Below are positions 53,916 through 63,037 of a DNA stretch of 64,000 nt, piece by piece (the first letter of the stretch is position 1; every line of letters begins with the position of its first letter). A model generated the notes under the pieces. The model was not told the origin of the DNA. It was given only the letters and a program-made list of their open reading frames with translations, and made no database searches. Source of the DNA: Verrucomicrobium sp. BvORR106 (lineage in GTDB: Bacteria; Verrucomicrobiota; Verrucomicrobiia; Verrucomicrobiales; Verrucomicrobiaceae); contig NZ_BATR01000112.1 in the NCBI RefSeq assembly GCF_000739655.1, positions 124,001-188,000 on the forward strand, in the 5' to 3' direction. A program made the translations under genes and the position numbers.

Positions 53916-54579
53916 GAAGGAGTCAGGTGCCTGGAATTCGCTGTAACATGGGGCATTGGCCGGGGAAAACATAAACTTTGAAAATAATTGACATGGAGCC
54001 GCGCCGAGTAGGGAGAGCAACGAGTGTCGGAGAATCCGCGCGTCAGCGCAGAGAGGCCGGGTAGAGGTGCCGGGAGGCCGAACGGCTGAGATCGCGATCG
54101 ACCGTGTGGCGGAGCGCCTGGGCATGGCACCAGATGTGGGGCGGGCGCAGACGCTGAACTTTGACGAAGACGACATCAATGATTGCCTCTCTGGCCAATG
54201 GAGGCCAGTTCGATGGCGACACAAAACGGGGGGCGTGGCGCGTGAGAGTGCCAGCGGAAACATCCGGGAAAATGGGTGGCTGCAAAAAGGTTTTCCGAAT
54301 GAATAGAAGTACCGTGTCCCCTTGCACCCGCAGAGGAGCGTTGGTTTATTGGGATGATGAGGAAAGCTCAGCGTGGGAATCGTGAACAGGGGGGCACCGG
54401 AGCGGGCGGCAATTTGTCGCGTCCATGAGGTCTGAATGAAGGATGGTTTTGCGATGATTTGCTGAACGGGATGTGTTTCCTGCCTTGTTTTACTGGGGTG
54501 GAGGAGAGGATGCGGTGGGTGACAGCATGTTATGGGTGAGAACTCCGACCCGTTCGCGAGAGGCATGTGACTCTCCACC
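53916..54579. other. Intergenic region without a supported gene
   Basis: No protein-coding frame here is convincing on either strand. An AT-rich patch at about 53945-53995 fits the promoter of the minus-strand regulator. I see no strong inverted repeats, no operator of the CGGACC type and no RNA signature. Confidence 0.4.
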
Positions 54580-55038
54580 ATGGGCAACTTCCCGTTGACG
54601 AACGAGCCGCTGCTAACCATCGTTGCCGCCGTTGTGAAGCGTTACCTGCAATCTCTGCTGTGTCTCATTGCTGCCCTGCATTTGGTGGGTGGGCATTGGG
54701 GCGTCATGCAGATGGTGGCGTGGGCGCAGATGTTGCGGGATTACTCGCAAGATCGCAGTTTGGTAGAGGCCGTTCTTAACACGTTGGACGGGGAGCATCC
54801 CTGCCCGATGTGCCTCAAGATCAAGGCCGGCCGCGTTCAGGAAGAGAAACAGAGGCCAACGTCCCTGCCCAAGGCTGATCAGCCTGGTTCCTGGCTGATG
54901 GCCTCTGCGGTGGCGCTGGATCTGCCAGAGCCGCCCTGGATCTGCGGAGAGGTGTCGATGGGATTCTCGGCACCGCGATCGTTCTTCGCCCAACACATCG
55001 ACGGGCCGGCCACGCCGCCGCCCCGAGGCGGAGCTTGA
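54580..55038 (+). CDS. Small membrane-anchored protein with CPMC motif
   Basis: 152 residues. One hydrophobic segment (about 22-45: LQSLLCLIAALHLVGGHWGVMQMVAWAQM) followed by a soluble part with HPCPMCLKI at about residues 73-81. That C-x-x-C-type motif in a short secreted or anchored protein next to cytochrome c, SCO and metal-binding genes suggests copper handling. The C-terminus is Pro/Gly rich. I know no characterised relative. First of four genes on the plus strand (54580-56921). Confidence 0.6.
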   Translation: MGNFPLTNEPLLTIVAAVVKRYLQSLLCLIAALHLVGGHWGVMQMVAWAQMLRDYSQDRSLVEAVLNTLDGEHPCPMCLKIKAGRVQEEKQRPTSLPKADQPGSWLMASAVALDLPEPPWICGEVSMGFSAPRSFFAQHIDGPATPPPRGGA

Positions 55039-55279
55039 GACGCCAGCTCGTTGCTGCATTAGTTTCCACGTACCTGTGTCGATTGCCCTCGGGAGGGCCA
55101 TGATCTTCCGTAAGCACGGTGGGGATGGGGATCGAGCTGCGAGCGTCTCGTTTGGATCATCTGACTATCGTCTGGAACCTGCTCGTCGAGAGAGGTTCGG
55201 ACTCTTCACGCCCAGGTGGTGTCATGTCCTCGTGATGGAAATGCTCCTGAGCCCAACGCTTTGTGCCCATTTGATTGCC

Positions 55280-55774
55280 ATGTTGTACCGAGACTATCTC
55301 AAGATTCGTTCAGCCGTTCCAACCCTTTTCCTTGTTCTCATCTCCACGGTGCTGCCCGGCCAGGAACCGGCGCAAGTGGCCCAGAAACTGGCAGGAAAGC
55401 AAGTGTATGCCACCGTGTGTTTTGCCTGTCATCAGCCCACCGGCGCGGGTATCCCGGGGATGTTTCCGCCCCTGGCCGGATCTGACTGGGTCACGGCGAA
55501 GAAGCCTGACCGTCTGATCCGTATGGTCTTGCATGGGCTGATTGGTCCCATTTCGGTGAACGGCAAGCCGTTTGCCACCCCAGCACCCATCATGCCACCT
55601 CAGGGCACTCTGACGGATGCACAGGTGGCGGATGTGCTCACCTACGTGCGGGCTGCGTTCGGCGCGGGGACTCCGGCCGTGACCGCCGCGGAAGTGGGGG
55701 TGGTGCGCCAGGCCGAGGCCTCGCGCAGTGGTCCATGGACGGAGGCCGAACTTTTGAAGATTCCGGTGGAGTAA
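55280..55774 (+). CDS. Exported c-type cytochrome
   Basis: 164 residues from ATG 55280; the longer open frame has no signal, whereas MLYRDYLKIRSAVPTLFLVLISTVLPGQ is a good signal peptide. The heme-binding motif is CFACH (C-F-A-C-H), with the axial Met in PIMPPQGTLTDAQVADVLTYVR, as in class I cytochromes such as the cytochrome-c domains of oxidases and alcohol dehydrogenases. It carries electrons in the periplasm. The SCO-like gene starts five bases after its stop, so the two are one transcript. Confidence 0.88.
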   Translation: MLYRDYLKIRSAVPTLFLVLISTVLPGQEPAQVAQKLAGKQVYATVCFACHQPTGAGIPGMFPPLAGSDWVTAKKPDRLIRMVLHGLIGPISVNGKPFATPAPIMPPQGTLTDAQVADVLTYVRAAFGAGTPAVTAAEVGVVRQAEASRSGPWTEAELLKIPVE

Positions 55775-55778
55775 GCTC

Positions 55779-56489
55779 ATGAACCAAGAGACTGATGGAA
55801 TGTCCGCTGGCGATGTCCGGGTGCCAATACGGCCCGCCTTCTACTGGAGTGTCATTGCCGGGGTGTGCGTGGTGTTGCTGGGGTTGTCGTGGCTCCTGCA
55901 CACGGCGCTTCAGAAGGGGAGGCCAGGGCCAGAACCACCCGCCCATTACCGGCAGGTGCAGGGCAACCTGCAGGCCGTGGAGCGCGATGGGCGTACGGTG
56001 GACGCCGCCGAGCTGGAAGGAAAGGTGCGAGTCTTTGCCTGCCTTTACACGGTGTGTCCGCATGGCTGCGCGGCTGTCATGGGACAGCTGCGTAACCTGC
56101 ACCTGAAGCACAGCAGCCGTAGTGATTTCCAATTGGTCTCAATCACCGTGTTGCCGGACCGCGATACCCCTGAAGTGCTGGCTTCCTATGCAGAGGGCCT
56201 GGGCGCAGGGAAATCCTCGTCTTGGTGGTTTCTCACGGGAATCCAAGCCAGGCTCTGGGAATTCATGGAAAAGGGGCTCGGTATGAATGGCCCCGAGACC
56301 ATCCCGCCGGATGAGCGACTCAATCCGCTGGATGTGTACAAGCACGATCTCCGTGTCGTGCTGGTAGATCGGCGAGGATGGGTTCGCGGTTATTACGAAG
56401 TGTTTCATCCGCAGCCTGAGATCTCGAGTCTCTTTTGCGAGCGGCTGGATAGCGACGTCAGGCGTCTATTGGAAGATCCGGAGCTGTGA
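55779..56489 (+). CDS. SCO1/SenC-family protein
   Basis: 236 residues. One N-terminal transmembrane helix (FYWSVIAGVCVVLLGLSWLL), then a thioredoxin-like domain with YTVCPHGC. The family's C-x-x-x-C is here C-P-H-G-C, which keeps two Cys for copper, and the distal His is in the DVYKHDLRVVLVD region. SCO proteins deliver copper to the CuA centre of cytochrome oxidase or nitrous oxide reductase; neither enzyme is in the window. Partners: the cytochrome before and the metal-binding protein after. Confidence 0.88.
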   Translation: MNQETDGMSAGDVRVPIRPAFYWSVIAGVCVVLLGLSWLLHTALQKGRPGPEPPAHYRQVQGNLQAVERDGRTVDAAELEGKVRVFACLYTVCPHGCAAVMGQLRNLHLKHSSRSDFQLVSITVLPDRDTPEVLASYAEGLGAGKSSSWWFLTGIQARLWEFMEKGLGMNGPETIPPDERLNPLDVYKHDLRVVLVDRRGWVRGYYEVFHPQPEISSLFCERLDSDVRRLLEDPEL

Positions 56490-56534
56490 ATGTCAGGTGT
56501 CAGTCAATCAACTTAAGTGAACTGGAATTAGATC

Positions 56535-56921
56535 ATGAAAACAAATATGAAAAGGAACACAAAGGATGGGGTGAACCCCGGAATGAACAGGGGGGTGTAC
56601 GCGATGCCGATTCGGCTCGCCATATTGTTGTGCGTTCTTACTGCGCTGGTGATGGGCACCAAGGCAGAGGACAAGACCGTCTACACCTATGAGGGCCGCA
56701 TCAGCGGTGTCTTCTGCAGCGCCTGCTCTACCAAAGTGAAGACGGCGCTGGGTAAACTGCCAGGTGTTTCAAGTGTGAAGATCACCGCCACCGACGAACT
56801 CGGTGTACAGGCCCTGCGTGTGCAGTCGATTTCCCCCGAGTTGACCAAGGAGGCGGCCATATCGGTGCTGGGTGAGTCAGCCAAGGAGTTTGCGATTCAC
56901 CAGTTTGAGCGGAAGGGGTAG
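56535..56921 (+). CDS. Exported heavy-metal-associated (HMA) domain protein
   Basis: 128 residues. A long N-terminal signal/anchor (RLAILLCVLTALVMGTKAED) and one HMA domain with VFCSACSTKVKTALGKLPGVSSVKI, where C-x-x-C is the copper site. It may ferry copper in the periplasm to the SCO protein. The N-terminus is Met-rich with several possible starts (56535, 56547, 56583, 56604); the first keeps the greatest length. It ends 37 bases before the convergent diesterase gene. Confidence 0.8.
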   Translation: MKTNMKRNTKDGVNPGMNRGVYAMPIRLAILLCVLTALVMGTKAEDKTVYTYEGRISGVFCSACSTKVKTALGKLPGVSSVKITATDELGVQALRVQSISPELTKEAAISVLGESAKEFAIHQFERKG

Positions 56922-56957
56922 GGGATGATCCGACTCATGGAGGCGCTCGCCAGCTTG

Positions 56958-57812
56958 CTATTTCCGCTCGGGGGCGCTTCCTTTCGGAGGCGCAGCCTGA
57001 TTGCGCTGGGATGCCAGCAAGTCGCTTGGAACATCCGTGCAGAGGATGTTGGCCCCCAGCATGACCGCGAGATCGGCGTCTTCCTTGGAGCGGATGGGCC
57101 AGAGTGAAATCTGGAGACCGGCTTTCTTCACCTCGTGTGCGTATTGGCGGTTGGTGTGATCCAGAGACACTGAAAGCCTGCCGCATCCCAGATCGAGTGC
57201 TTCCTGAATGAAGGCCGGAGTCGGAGGCGTTCCGGTGAGGAGCCCGGTAGGCGCTTCGGGCAACAGCCGCTTCATGAGTGCCAGAACCCGACGGTCAAAG
57301 GACGTGAACCAGAAGGTCCCCTTGGGCAGGTCTTTCACGGCTGCGGCCACGAGGCGTCCGTAGGTCGCCAGTCTCTCCTCGCTATAGACCTTCGTGTCTG
57401 AAGTCTTCAACTCCAGCAGCAACGTGACATCCGGCTTGTCTTTGAAATACGCCACGAGATCTGCCATCGCGGGGACAGGGACTCCGTGGTCCTTGGTGCG
57501 AAGCTCTCGAACTTGGGCGAGGGTGAGCTCCTCAATCTTTCCCGTACCCTTGGTCGTGCGGGAGGACTCAGCATCATGCATGAGCACGAGCTGATCGTCC
57601 TTGGTGAGACGGATGTCCACCTCGAAGCCCCGCAGCCCACGCCCGTAGCTTTGCTGGCAGCCCTCGAGGGTGTTTTCATCGAATTCATGGCCAGCACCGC
57701 GATGGGCGATCACGCGCACCCCCTGATATTCGGATGCGGGGGCATCAGGAGCGATCAGAAAGGGCAGGGCGAAAGTGATTAGAAAAGTGCCAAAATACCG
57801 GGAAAGATGCAT
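56958..57812 (-). CDS. Exported glycerophosphodiester phosphodiesterase
   Basis: 284 residues. A signal peptide (to PDAPASE) is followed by the GDPD barrel: HRGAGHEFDENTLEG with the first His/Arg and Glu, FEVDIRLTKDDQLVLMHD with the metal Asp/Glu and second His, and LLELKTS and SVSLDHTNRQYA later. It cleaves glycerophosphodiesters to glycerol 3-phosphate and an alcohol in the periplasm, giving phosphate and glycerol from lipids. The C-terminus is short and basic. Single gene on the minus strand. Confidence 0.92.
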   Translation of the reverse strand: MHLSRYFGTFLITFALPFLIAPDAPASEYQGVRVIAHRGAGHEFDENTLEGCQQSYGRGLRGFEVDIRLTKDDQLVLMHDAESSRTTKGTGKIEELTLAQVRELRTKDHGVPVPAMADLVAYFKDKPDVTLLLELKTSDTKVYSEERLATYGRLVAAAVKDLPKGTFWFTSFDRRVLALMKRLLPEAPTGLLTGTPPTPAFIQEALDLGCGRLSVSLDHTNRQYAHEVKKAGLQISLWPIRSKEDADLAVMLGANILCTDVPSDLLASQRNQAAPPKGSAPERK

Positions 57813-57909
57813 GGAGAGTTGGAGTGGTGATCACTCAAACGCTCCGCATAGGTAAATTGTTGCGAGAAGCGCCCTGCCTTTCCTACCGAGACACAACTGA
57901 TTGGATGTC

Positions 57910-58851
57910 CTATTCGAATCCAGCAGCCGCAATCCCAAAAAGTGCCTTGGCAAGCATCAGCCCGTCTATCACGACTAGATAGTACAAAAGCGAACGTGGC
58001 CTCCTCAGCGAAATTATTGCCAGCATCAGAAGGACAAAAGGAATCAGGACAAGAAGCATGCGGATGCTCGAAAAACCTTGTGTAACCGCATAGGACAGAA
58101 AGGTCAGAACTCCCAACGCTGTTAGTGGGAGGGTGACGTGGAATAGAGTCTTTCGTAGCCCGAGCTTGACAACCCAGGTGTCAAGACCGCTTCCGCGATC
58201 AGACACCTTGTCTTTGATGTCAAAGAGGATCGCAATCATGGACATGAACATGAAATTTTTCATAAATAACATGTACGGAAACCATGTGAAATTGAGACTG
58301 TGACTGTATTGGATCTTGGCAAACAAGATGGGATATACAAAAGTCAGGCCCGCCCACGCGAATCCGATGAGGAAGGGTTTTAGCCGGCCCACCCGCCGCA
58401 AATTGACGCGGAGCGACAGCACGTTTGCTCCATAGTAGAAGGCGCTGGCTACAGGAAAGACGGAGAGCAATCCCCATTCCCACACGCTCATTTGCAGAAG
58501 CGCATCAAAGTGTGTACAGAAAAATGCCATCCCCCCAGCGGCGAGCCATATCGTCAGAATGATCTGACTCACACATACGAAAGTAAAATTTCGACGGTAC
58601 CACTGAGTCCGAGGATTGTTGTTCTCTGGCAATCGTCGCTTGACGTATGGATAGGTATAAAAAAGAACCGTTGCGGCGAAGACGAAATTGAGCAGCCAAA
58701 CGTTGCTCTTTGGCAGCTTGAGCAACGCGGTGGTTTCAATAACCTGAGCAATCGCGCAAACACCTAAAAAGTAGTTCCCGTAGAAAAAGCAATCGACGAG
58801 GCGATTGCTCCGATCTTCCCGGTCGAGCGCAGTTCCTGAATGGGAAGTCAT
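57910..58851 (-). CDS. UbiA-like membrane prenyltransferase
   Basis: 313 residues from ATG 58851; a start at 58896 would add 15 odd residues. About nine transmembrane spans. The second acidic motif DIKDKVSDRGSGLDTW (D-x-x-D and a further Asp) is present; the first (N/D-x-x-x-D) is hard to see (ANVLSLRVNLRRVGR), so activity is uncertain. UbiA enzymes join prenyl chains to aromatic or lipid acceptors. The gene is visibly AT-richer than all neighbours, which suggests lateral transfer. No partner gene beside it. Confidence 0.72.
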   Translation of the reverse strand: MTSHSGTALDREDRSNRLVDCFFYGNYFLGVCAIAQVIETTALLKLPKSNVWLLNFVFAATVLFYTYPYVKRRLPENNNPRTQWYRRNFTFVCVSQIILTIWLAAGGMAFFCTHFDALLQMSVWEWGLLSVFPVASAFYYGANVLSLRVNLRRVGRLKPFLIGFAWAGLTFVYPILFAKIQYSHSLNFTWFPYMLFMKNFMFMSMIAILFDIKDKVSDRGSGLDTWVVKLGLRKTLFHVTLPLTALGVLTFLSYAVTQGFSSIRMLLVLIPFVLLMLAIISLRRPRSLLYYLVVIDGLMLAKALFGIAAAGFE

Positions 58852-59357
58852 CGACTCAGCGTGGGTATTCAGTAATTGTGCTTCTCCGCAGCCCAATACG
58901 ATTGGATGGGGCAGGGGTGGGCCAACTTACAGCCTCGGCCAAATTCGGGTGTTTTGGCATTGGGTGGCAAAGGGGGCCTGTGACACCAGCACGGATGCCT
59001 CCCGCAAGCTTGCCAAATTTGATTCTGTTCGGCTGAAAACGATCCAACAATGCAATCACGGACAAGATCATCAAGTTTAGGGTGGCATACTCGAAATTCA
59101 TTCGAATGACAGAAGAACCCAGATGCAAATATGCACACATGAAACGCACTCTTCAACTTGCGCCCGCTATCGACTGGTGCTCCGTCAAATGAGGGGGGCG
59201 GCTCTGCTTATGCGCAGGTGCGCAGTGACATATCGGACGCTGTCTCGCAAGGAAGACGTTTGGCACCGCTGCCGGGCGTGGGCGATGACTCTTCGTCTTG
59301 CCGAAGGTCGCAATCCCGCTTGCAGGACGGGCTTGGCATGCAGCGAGTGGCGCTTTC
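58852..59357. other. AT-rich intergenic region
   Basis: About 500 bases without a supported gene. The first half, like the UbiA-like gene, is AT-richer than the window average; composition returns to normal by about 59200. No inverted repeats, operator matches or tRNA-like segments seen. Confidence 0.4.
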
Positions 59358-60058
59358 ATGCGCATCCTGCTGTCTGAAGACGAAAAAAAGGTGTCCCGGT
59401 TCATTGCGAAGGCTTTGACGGAGGCCGGGTACATCGTGGACGTGGTTTACAATGGTGATGAGGCGCTATCGCAGGCCAAGAAGATCCCCTACGACACTGT
59501 GGTGCTGGACATCATGATGCCAGGGCGGGATGGTCTGAGCGTGCTGAAGCAGATGCGGGAGCGCCAGATTCTGACGCCGGTGCTGTTTCTTACCGTCCGC
59601 GGTGAGACTTCGGAGCGCATCGAGGGACTTGAGCTGGGGCCGATGACTACATGGGAAAGCCTTTTGCCATGCGGGAACTGCTGGCGAGGGTATCGGCGCT
59701 GACGCGGTGGGCGCCGCCGGACCGGGCCACCACGTTGCAGATTGCCGATCTCACGATGAACATGGTCACGTGGGAGGTGAAGCGGGGGGCAATGTCATTC
59801 ACCTGCCAGTGCGGGAGTTCGCCCTGCTGGAGTGCATGCTGAAGTCTTCAGGAGGTGCTGACGCGCCCCGCCCTGATCGAGCAGGTGTGGGGGCAGCAGT
59901 ATGAGTCCTTGGAGATCCGCCCCAAGACCGCCATGGCCCTCGTGTCCGTCACCGGCCTCGGCCTCCTGCTCTACATCAGGCGCCGCCGCAATACCGGCCT
60001 CGTCCTCGCCGGCACCTTCGCCGCTGCGTGTGTCGTGATCTTTTGGTGGCTGGTGTAG
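59358..60058 (+). pseudogene. Decayed OmpR-family response regulator joined to a membrane-protein tail
   Basis: The first part (MRILLSEDEKKVSRFIAKALTE... to LGLEL) is a receiver closely like the intact regulator at 60845-61525. The frame is lost at a G4 run (59636-59639), again at a G6 run (59784-59789), and by about two missing bases near 59851. The winged-helix remnant ends near EQVWGQQY. From about 59905 the frame continues as a hydrophobic tail (RPKTAMALVSVTGLGLLLYIRRRRNTGLVLAG...) like the end of a PepSY-type membrane protein. That is a recombination scar. Three lesions plus a foreign tail favour real decay over sequencing error. Confidence 0.75.
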
Positions 60059-60115
60059 GGGAGGGCGATGTAGCCTCGGAAGCCCTGACCAGGCCAGATC
60101 AGAGGGGGCTACACG

Positions 60116-60538
60116 TCATCGTTTTGCCATCACTAGGAGGCCGACCAGGATCAGGGCGCTGCCGGTGAGGGTTTTGCCGGTGGGCTTTTCGTGGAGGATG
60201 AGGAAGGCGAGGAGGACGGCGATGACGACGCTGCCTTTGTCGATCAATGCCACGGTGGAGACGTCTCCGTCTTTGATCGCCTTGTAGTAGAAGATCCAGG
60301 AGACGGTGGTGGTGGCGGCTGAAATGCCCAGCCAGAGGTAGTTCGCACCGGTCAGTGTGTGGAGTTGCGCGGGAGGCACGGCCCAGGTAGAAAAAGCCAT
60401 CACAAAGGCGAACACAAAGCAGGTCCGTACCGCAATGCCCAGCTCGGCGGAGACGCCGGTCAGGCCGATCTTTGCCACCACGGAAGTCAAGCCTGCGAAG
60501 ACCATGGAGATGACTGCATAGACGAGCCAGCTTTTCAT
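60116..60538 (-). CDS. EamA-family half-size transporter
   Basis: 140 residues from ATG 60538; an upstream ATG at 60616 adds 26 unlikely residues. It has four or five spans: WLVYAVISMVFAGLTSVVAKIGL, FVFAFVMAFSTWAV, YLWLGISAATTTVSWIFYYKAI and VALIDKGSVVIAVLLAFLILHEKPTGKTLTGSALILVGLLV. That is one EamA repeat, where full DMT carriers have two, so it may work as a dimer like EmrE-type proteins. Substrate unknown. Confidence 0.82.
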   Translation of the reverse strand: MKSWLVYAVISMVFAGLTSVVAKIGLTGVSAELGIAVRTCFVFAFVMAFSTWAVPPAQLHTLTGANYLWLGISAATTTVSWIFYYKAIKDGDVSTVALIDKGSVVIAVLLAFLILHEKPTGKTLTGSALILVGLLVMAKR

Positions 60539-60844
60539 GTCCCAGTTCGCCCACAACCGGGCGGTCCTGTCAAGAATGAGCAGGATGTTGTGATGACAGG
60601 AGGCTAAATCAACCATTACAATTCTGTTAGAATCTTGAGGTTACGTGAAACAACTTGGCCTCTCTCGTGGTCAATCCCTCTGTCCCAGGCTGTTTGCCGG
60701 AGGGGGGGCGGGAGGTGACAAGGCTTTGATATTGGGCTTCCCGTTTGCAAAGACTGTCAGTAGTTTGATGGTGTTGTGGCACCCTGAGCGGGCTTCCCAA
60801 ACCTGGGCCGGGGGCTGGCATTGACAGATCCTTGAAGTTACCCC
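60539..60844. other. Intergenic region before the two-component pair
   Basis: Divergent gap between the EamA gene and the OmpR-type regulator. A G7 run at about 60703-60709 and an AT-rich piece at 60615-60650 are the only notable points; no operator match or strong hairpin was seen. Confidence 0.35.
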
Positions 60845-61525
60845 ATGCGCATCTTGCTAGTCGAAGACGAAAAGAAAGTCGCCAGCTTCATCAGCAAGGC
60901 GCTGGCTGAGGCGGGCTATGCCGTGGAAGAGGTGCACAACGGAAACGACGCGCTCCGGCTGGCTCTGGCCAATGCCTATGACACCATCATCCTGGACATC
61001 ATGATGCCGGGCCGCGATGGACTGAGCGTGCTCAAGCTCTTGCGTGAGCGTCATGTGGCGACGCCGGTCCTTGTCCTCACGGCACGTGGCGAAGTGTCGG
61101 AGCGGGTGGAGGGGCTGGAACTTGGGGCGGATGACTATATGGGCAAGCCCTTTGCCATGAGAGAGTTGCTGGCCCGGGTGGCGGCGCTGAACCGACGTTC
61201 CACCCCGGAGCGTAACGTCATTCTTCAAGTGGCGGATCTGTCCGTGAATCTCATCACCAGAGATGTCGTGCGCGCGGGCAGGACGATTCATCTGGCAGTG
61301 AGGGAGTATGCGCTGCTGGAGTACCTGATGCGGTCTCCCGGGCGGGTGCACTCCCGGACGTCGTTGTGCGAGCATGTCTGGGGCTACCACTTCGACACGG
61401 GTACCAATGTCGTAGATGTCTATGTTCAGAGACTGAGGAAGAAGATTGAAGAGGAAGGGGAGGAGCGGCTGATTCACACCGTCCGGGGAGTTGGCTATTC
61501 ATTTAAAGCGCATTCCCTCCCGTGA
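60845..61525 (+). CDS. OmpR/PhoB-family response regulator
   Basis: 226 residues. Receiver: LLVEDEKKVAS, phosphoacceptor Asp at residue 51 (TIILDIMMPGRDG), Thr in VLTARGE and Lys in YMGKPFAM. Winged helix: RTIHLAVREYALLEYLMRSPGRVHSRTSLCEHVWGYHFDTGTNVVDVYVQRLRKKIEE, typical of CusR/heavy-metal-type regulators. It overlaps the kinase start by four bases (GTGA), so they are one operon. It is the intact version of the decayed copy at 59358. Confidence 0.95.
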   Translation: MRILLVEDEKKVASFISKALAEAGYAVEEVHNGNDALRLALANAYDTIILDIMMPGRDGLSVLKLLRERHVATPVLVLTARGEVSERVEGLELGADDYMGKPFAMRELLARVAALNRRSTPERNVILQVADLSVNLITRDVVRAGRTIHLAVREYALLEYLMRSPGRVHSRTSLCEHVWGYHFDTGTNVVDVYVQRLRKKIEEEGEERLIHTVRGVGYSFKAHSLP

Positions 61526-62877
61526 AGAAGCTTCCGCTCAGGCTCAAGATCGCGCTGTGGTCGGCGTTGGTGGTGGCGGTGGCGCTTGTTCCCACCGGCA
61601 TTTTCACACTCATTCATGTCTATCATGAGCAGATCGAGGCTACGCAGGAGCGGCTCCTGGGGACGTCACGGCATTTCATCGACATGGCCTCGAGACATCG
61701 GGGGGACAGTCAGTGGAACGTTGAACAGACCGCCATCAAGGTCTTTCACCCCGGTGGGCAGCCTGAGCGGTTCGTCGAAATAGAGGACGACCAGGGCGTG
61801 GTCTTGTACCGTTCGCCCAACATTGGGGGCGATGTGCTGGGAAGCCTGCCACATGGGTTCAGCTATGTGCAGCTCAAAGGCAAGCCGGTCCGGGTGCTGG
61901 TCACCCAGTCGAAGGGCATGGTCGTGCGCTACGGCATGGATCTGGACGAGGTGTATGATGCGACCCGGGAGCTGGCCGTGGCCTATCTCATTGCCCTGCC
62001 GTTTTTGCTGACAGTCATCTTTGTTGGGGGACGCTTTATCTCTGGCAAGGCGCTGGCTCCGATTCGCCTCCTGGCTCAAACGGCGGAGCAGATCACGGCG
62101 GCGGATCTGGGGAAGCGACTCCCTGAGGCCACCACTCAGGATGAAATCGGGCGCCTGACCAATGTCTTCAACGAAATGCTGGACCGGCTCCACGTGAGCT
62201 TCAATCAGGCCACACGCTTCAGCGCGGATGCCTCTCATGAGCTGAAAACACCGCTGACGCTGCTGCGTGCCGGGGTGGAAGATCTGTTGGAGTCTTCAGA
62301 GGTACCCAGTCGCTTGAAGCCTCCCATCAACTCCCTGTTGGAACAGACAACCCTGCTGGCTTCCATCGTGGAAAATCTGCTGCTGCTCTCCCGTATGGAT
62401 GCCAGGCAGTTCAAGTTGGACTTTGCCATGCAAAACGCCTCCGAGATTCTTGAGTCCTGCCTGGAGGATGCGGTGATCATGGCTGGGGATGAGAGCCTGA
62501 CCTTTGAGGCGCAGATCCCTGCGGAACTGATGATGCCGGTGGACAAGAGCCGCTTCACCCAGATCATCCACAATCTGCTGGATAATGCCATCAAGTACAA
62601 CCTCCCCCAGGGAACCATCAAGGTGACGGTGCGTGAGGAGGAAGAGTTTGTGGTGATCCGGATCGCCAACACGAGCCTGGCCTGCCATGAAGTGGCTTCG
62701 CAGCGGTTGTTTGAGCGCTTCTACCGGGAAGAGCACTCCGCCCCCATCCCGGGGCGGGGATTGGGCCTGAGCCTGGCCCGTGAACTGGCCCGTGCGCATG
62801 GAGGCGATGTCACGCTGGAGGGCTCAGATGGCCGTTGGACGGAGTTTGAGATCCGTCTTCCGCGGCGGCGAGAGTAG
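61522..62877 (+). CDS. Membrane sensor histidine kinase
   Basis: 451 residues starting with GTG inside the regulator's stop. Two transmembrane helices (about 10-35 and 155-175) bound a short periplasmic sensor of about 120 residues. A HAMP domain (ISGKALAPIRLLAQTAEQITAADLGKRLPE) leads to H-box FSADASHELKTPLTLLRAG, N-box IIHNLLDNAIKYN and G2 region GRGLGLSLAREL. This is the EnvZ/CusS style that pairs with OmpR-type regulators. Signal unknown; its layout, like metal-sensing kinases, fits a cation. Confidence 0.93.
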   Translation: MKKLPLRLKIALWSALVVAVALVPTGIFTLIHVYHEQIEATQERLLGTSRHFIDMASRHRGDSQWNVEQTAIKVFHPGGQPERFVEIEDDQGVVLYRSPNIGGDVLGSLPHGFSYVQLKGKPVRVLVTQSKGMVVRYGMDLDEVYDATRELAVAYLIALPFLLTVIFVGGRFISGKALAPIRLLAQTAEQITAADLGKRLPEATTQDEIGRLTNVFNEMLDRLHVSFNQATRFSADASHELKTPLTLLRAGVEDLLESSEVPSRLKPPINSLLEQTTLLASIVENLLLLSRMDARQFKLDFAMQNASEILESCLEDAVIMAGDESLTFEAQIPAELMMPVDKSRFTQIIHNLLDNAIKYNLPQGTIKVTVREEEEFVVIRIANTSLACHEVASQRLFERFYREEHSAPIPGRGLGLSLARELARAHGGDVTLEGSDGRWTEFEIRLPRRRE

Positions 62878-63037
62878 GTCCCCAGCCTTTGCAAAGTTCG
62901 CGCAGGCCAGTTCCTAACAAGATTGTAATTGGAAGAAAGCAGCCGTAGCGGCGAGTTTTGGTGGAGCCGTGCGACGCGCTGCCCACTGCGGTGTAGTGGG
63001 GATCGCGTGCCGTCGTGCCATCAACCCGTGAAGGATC

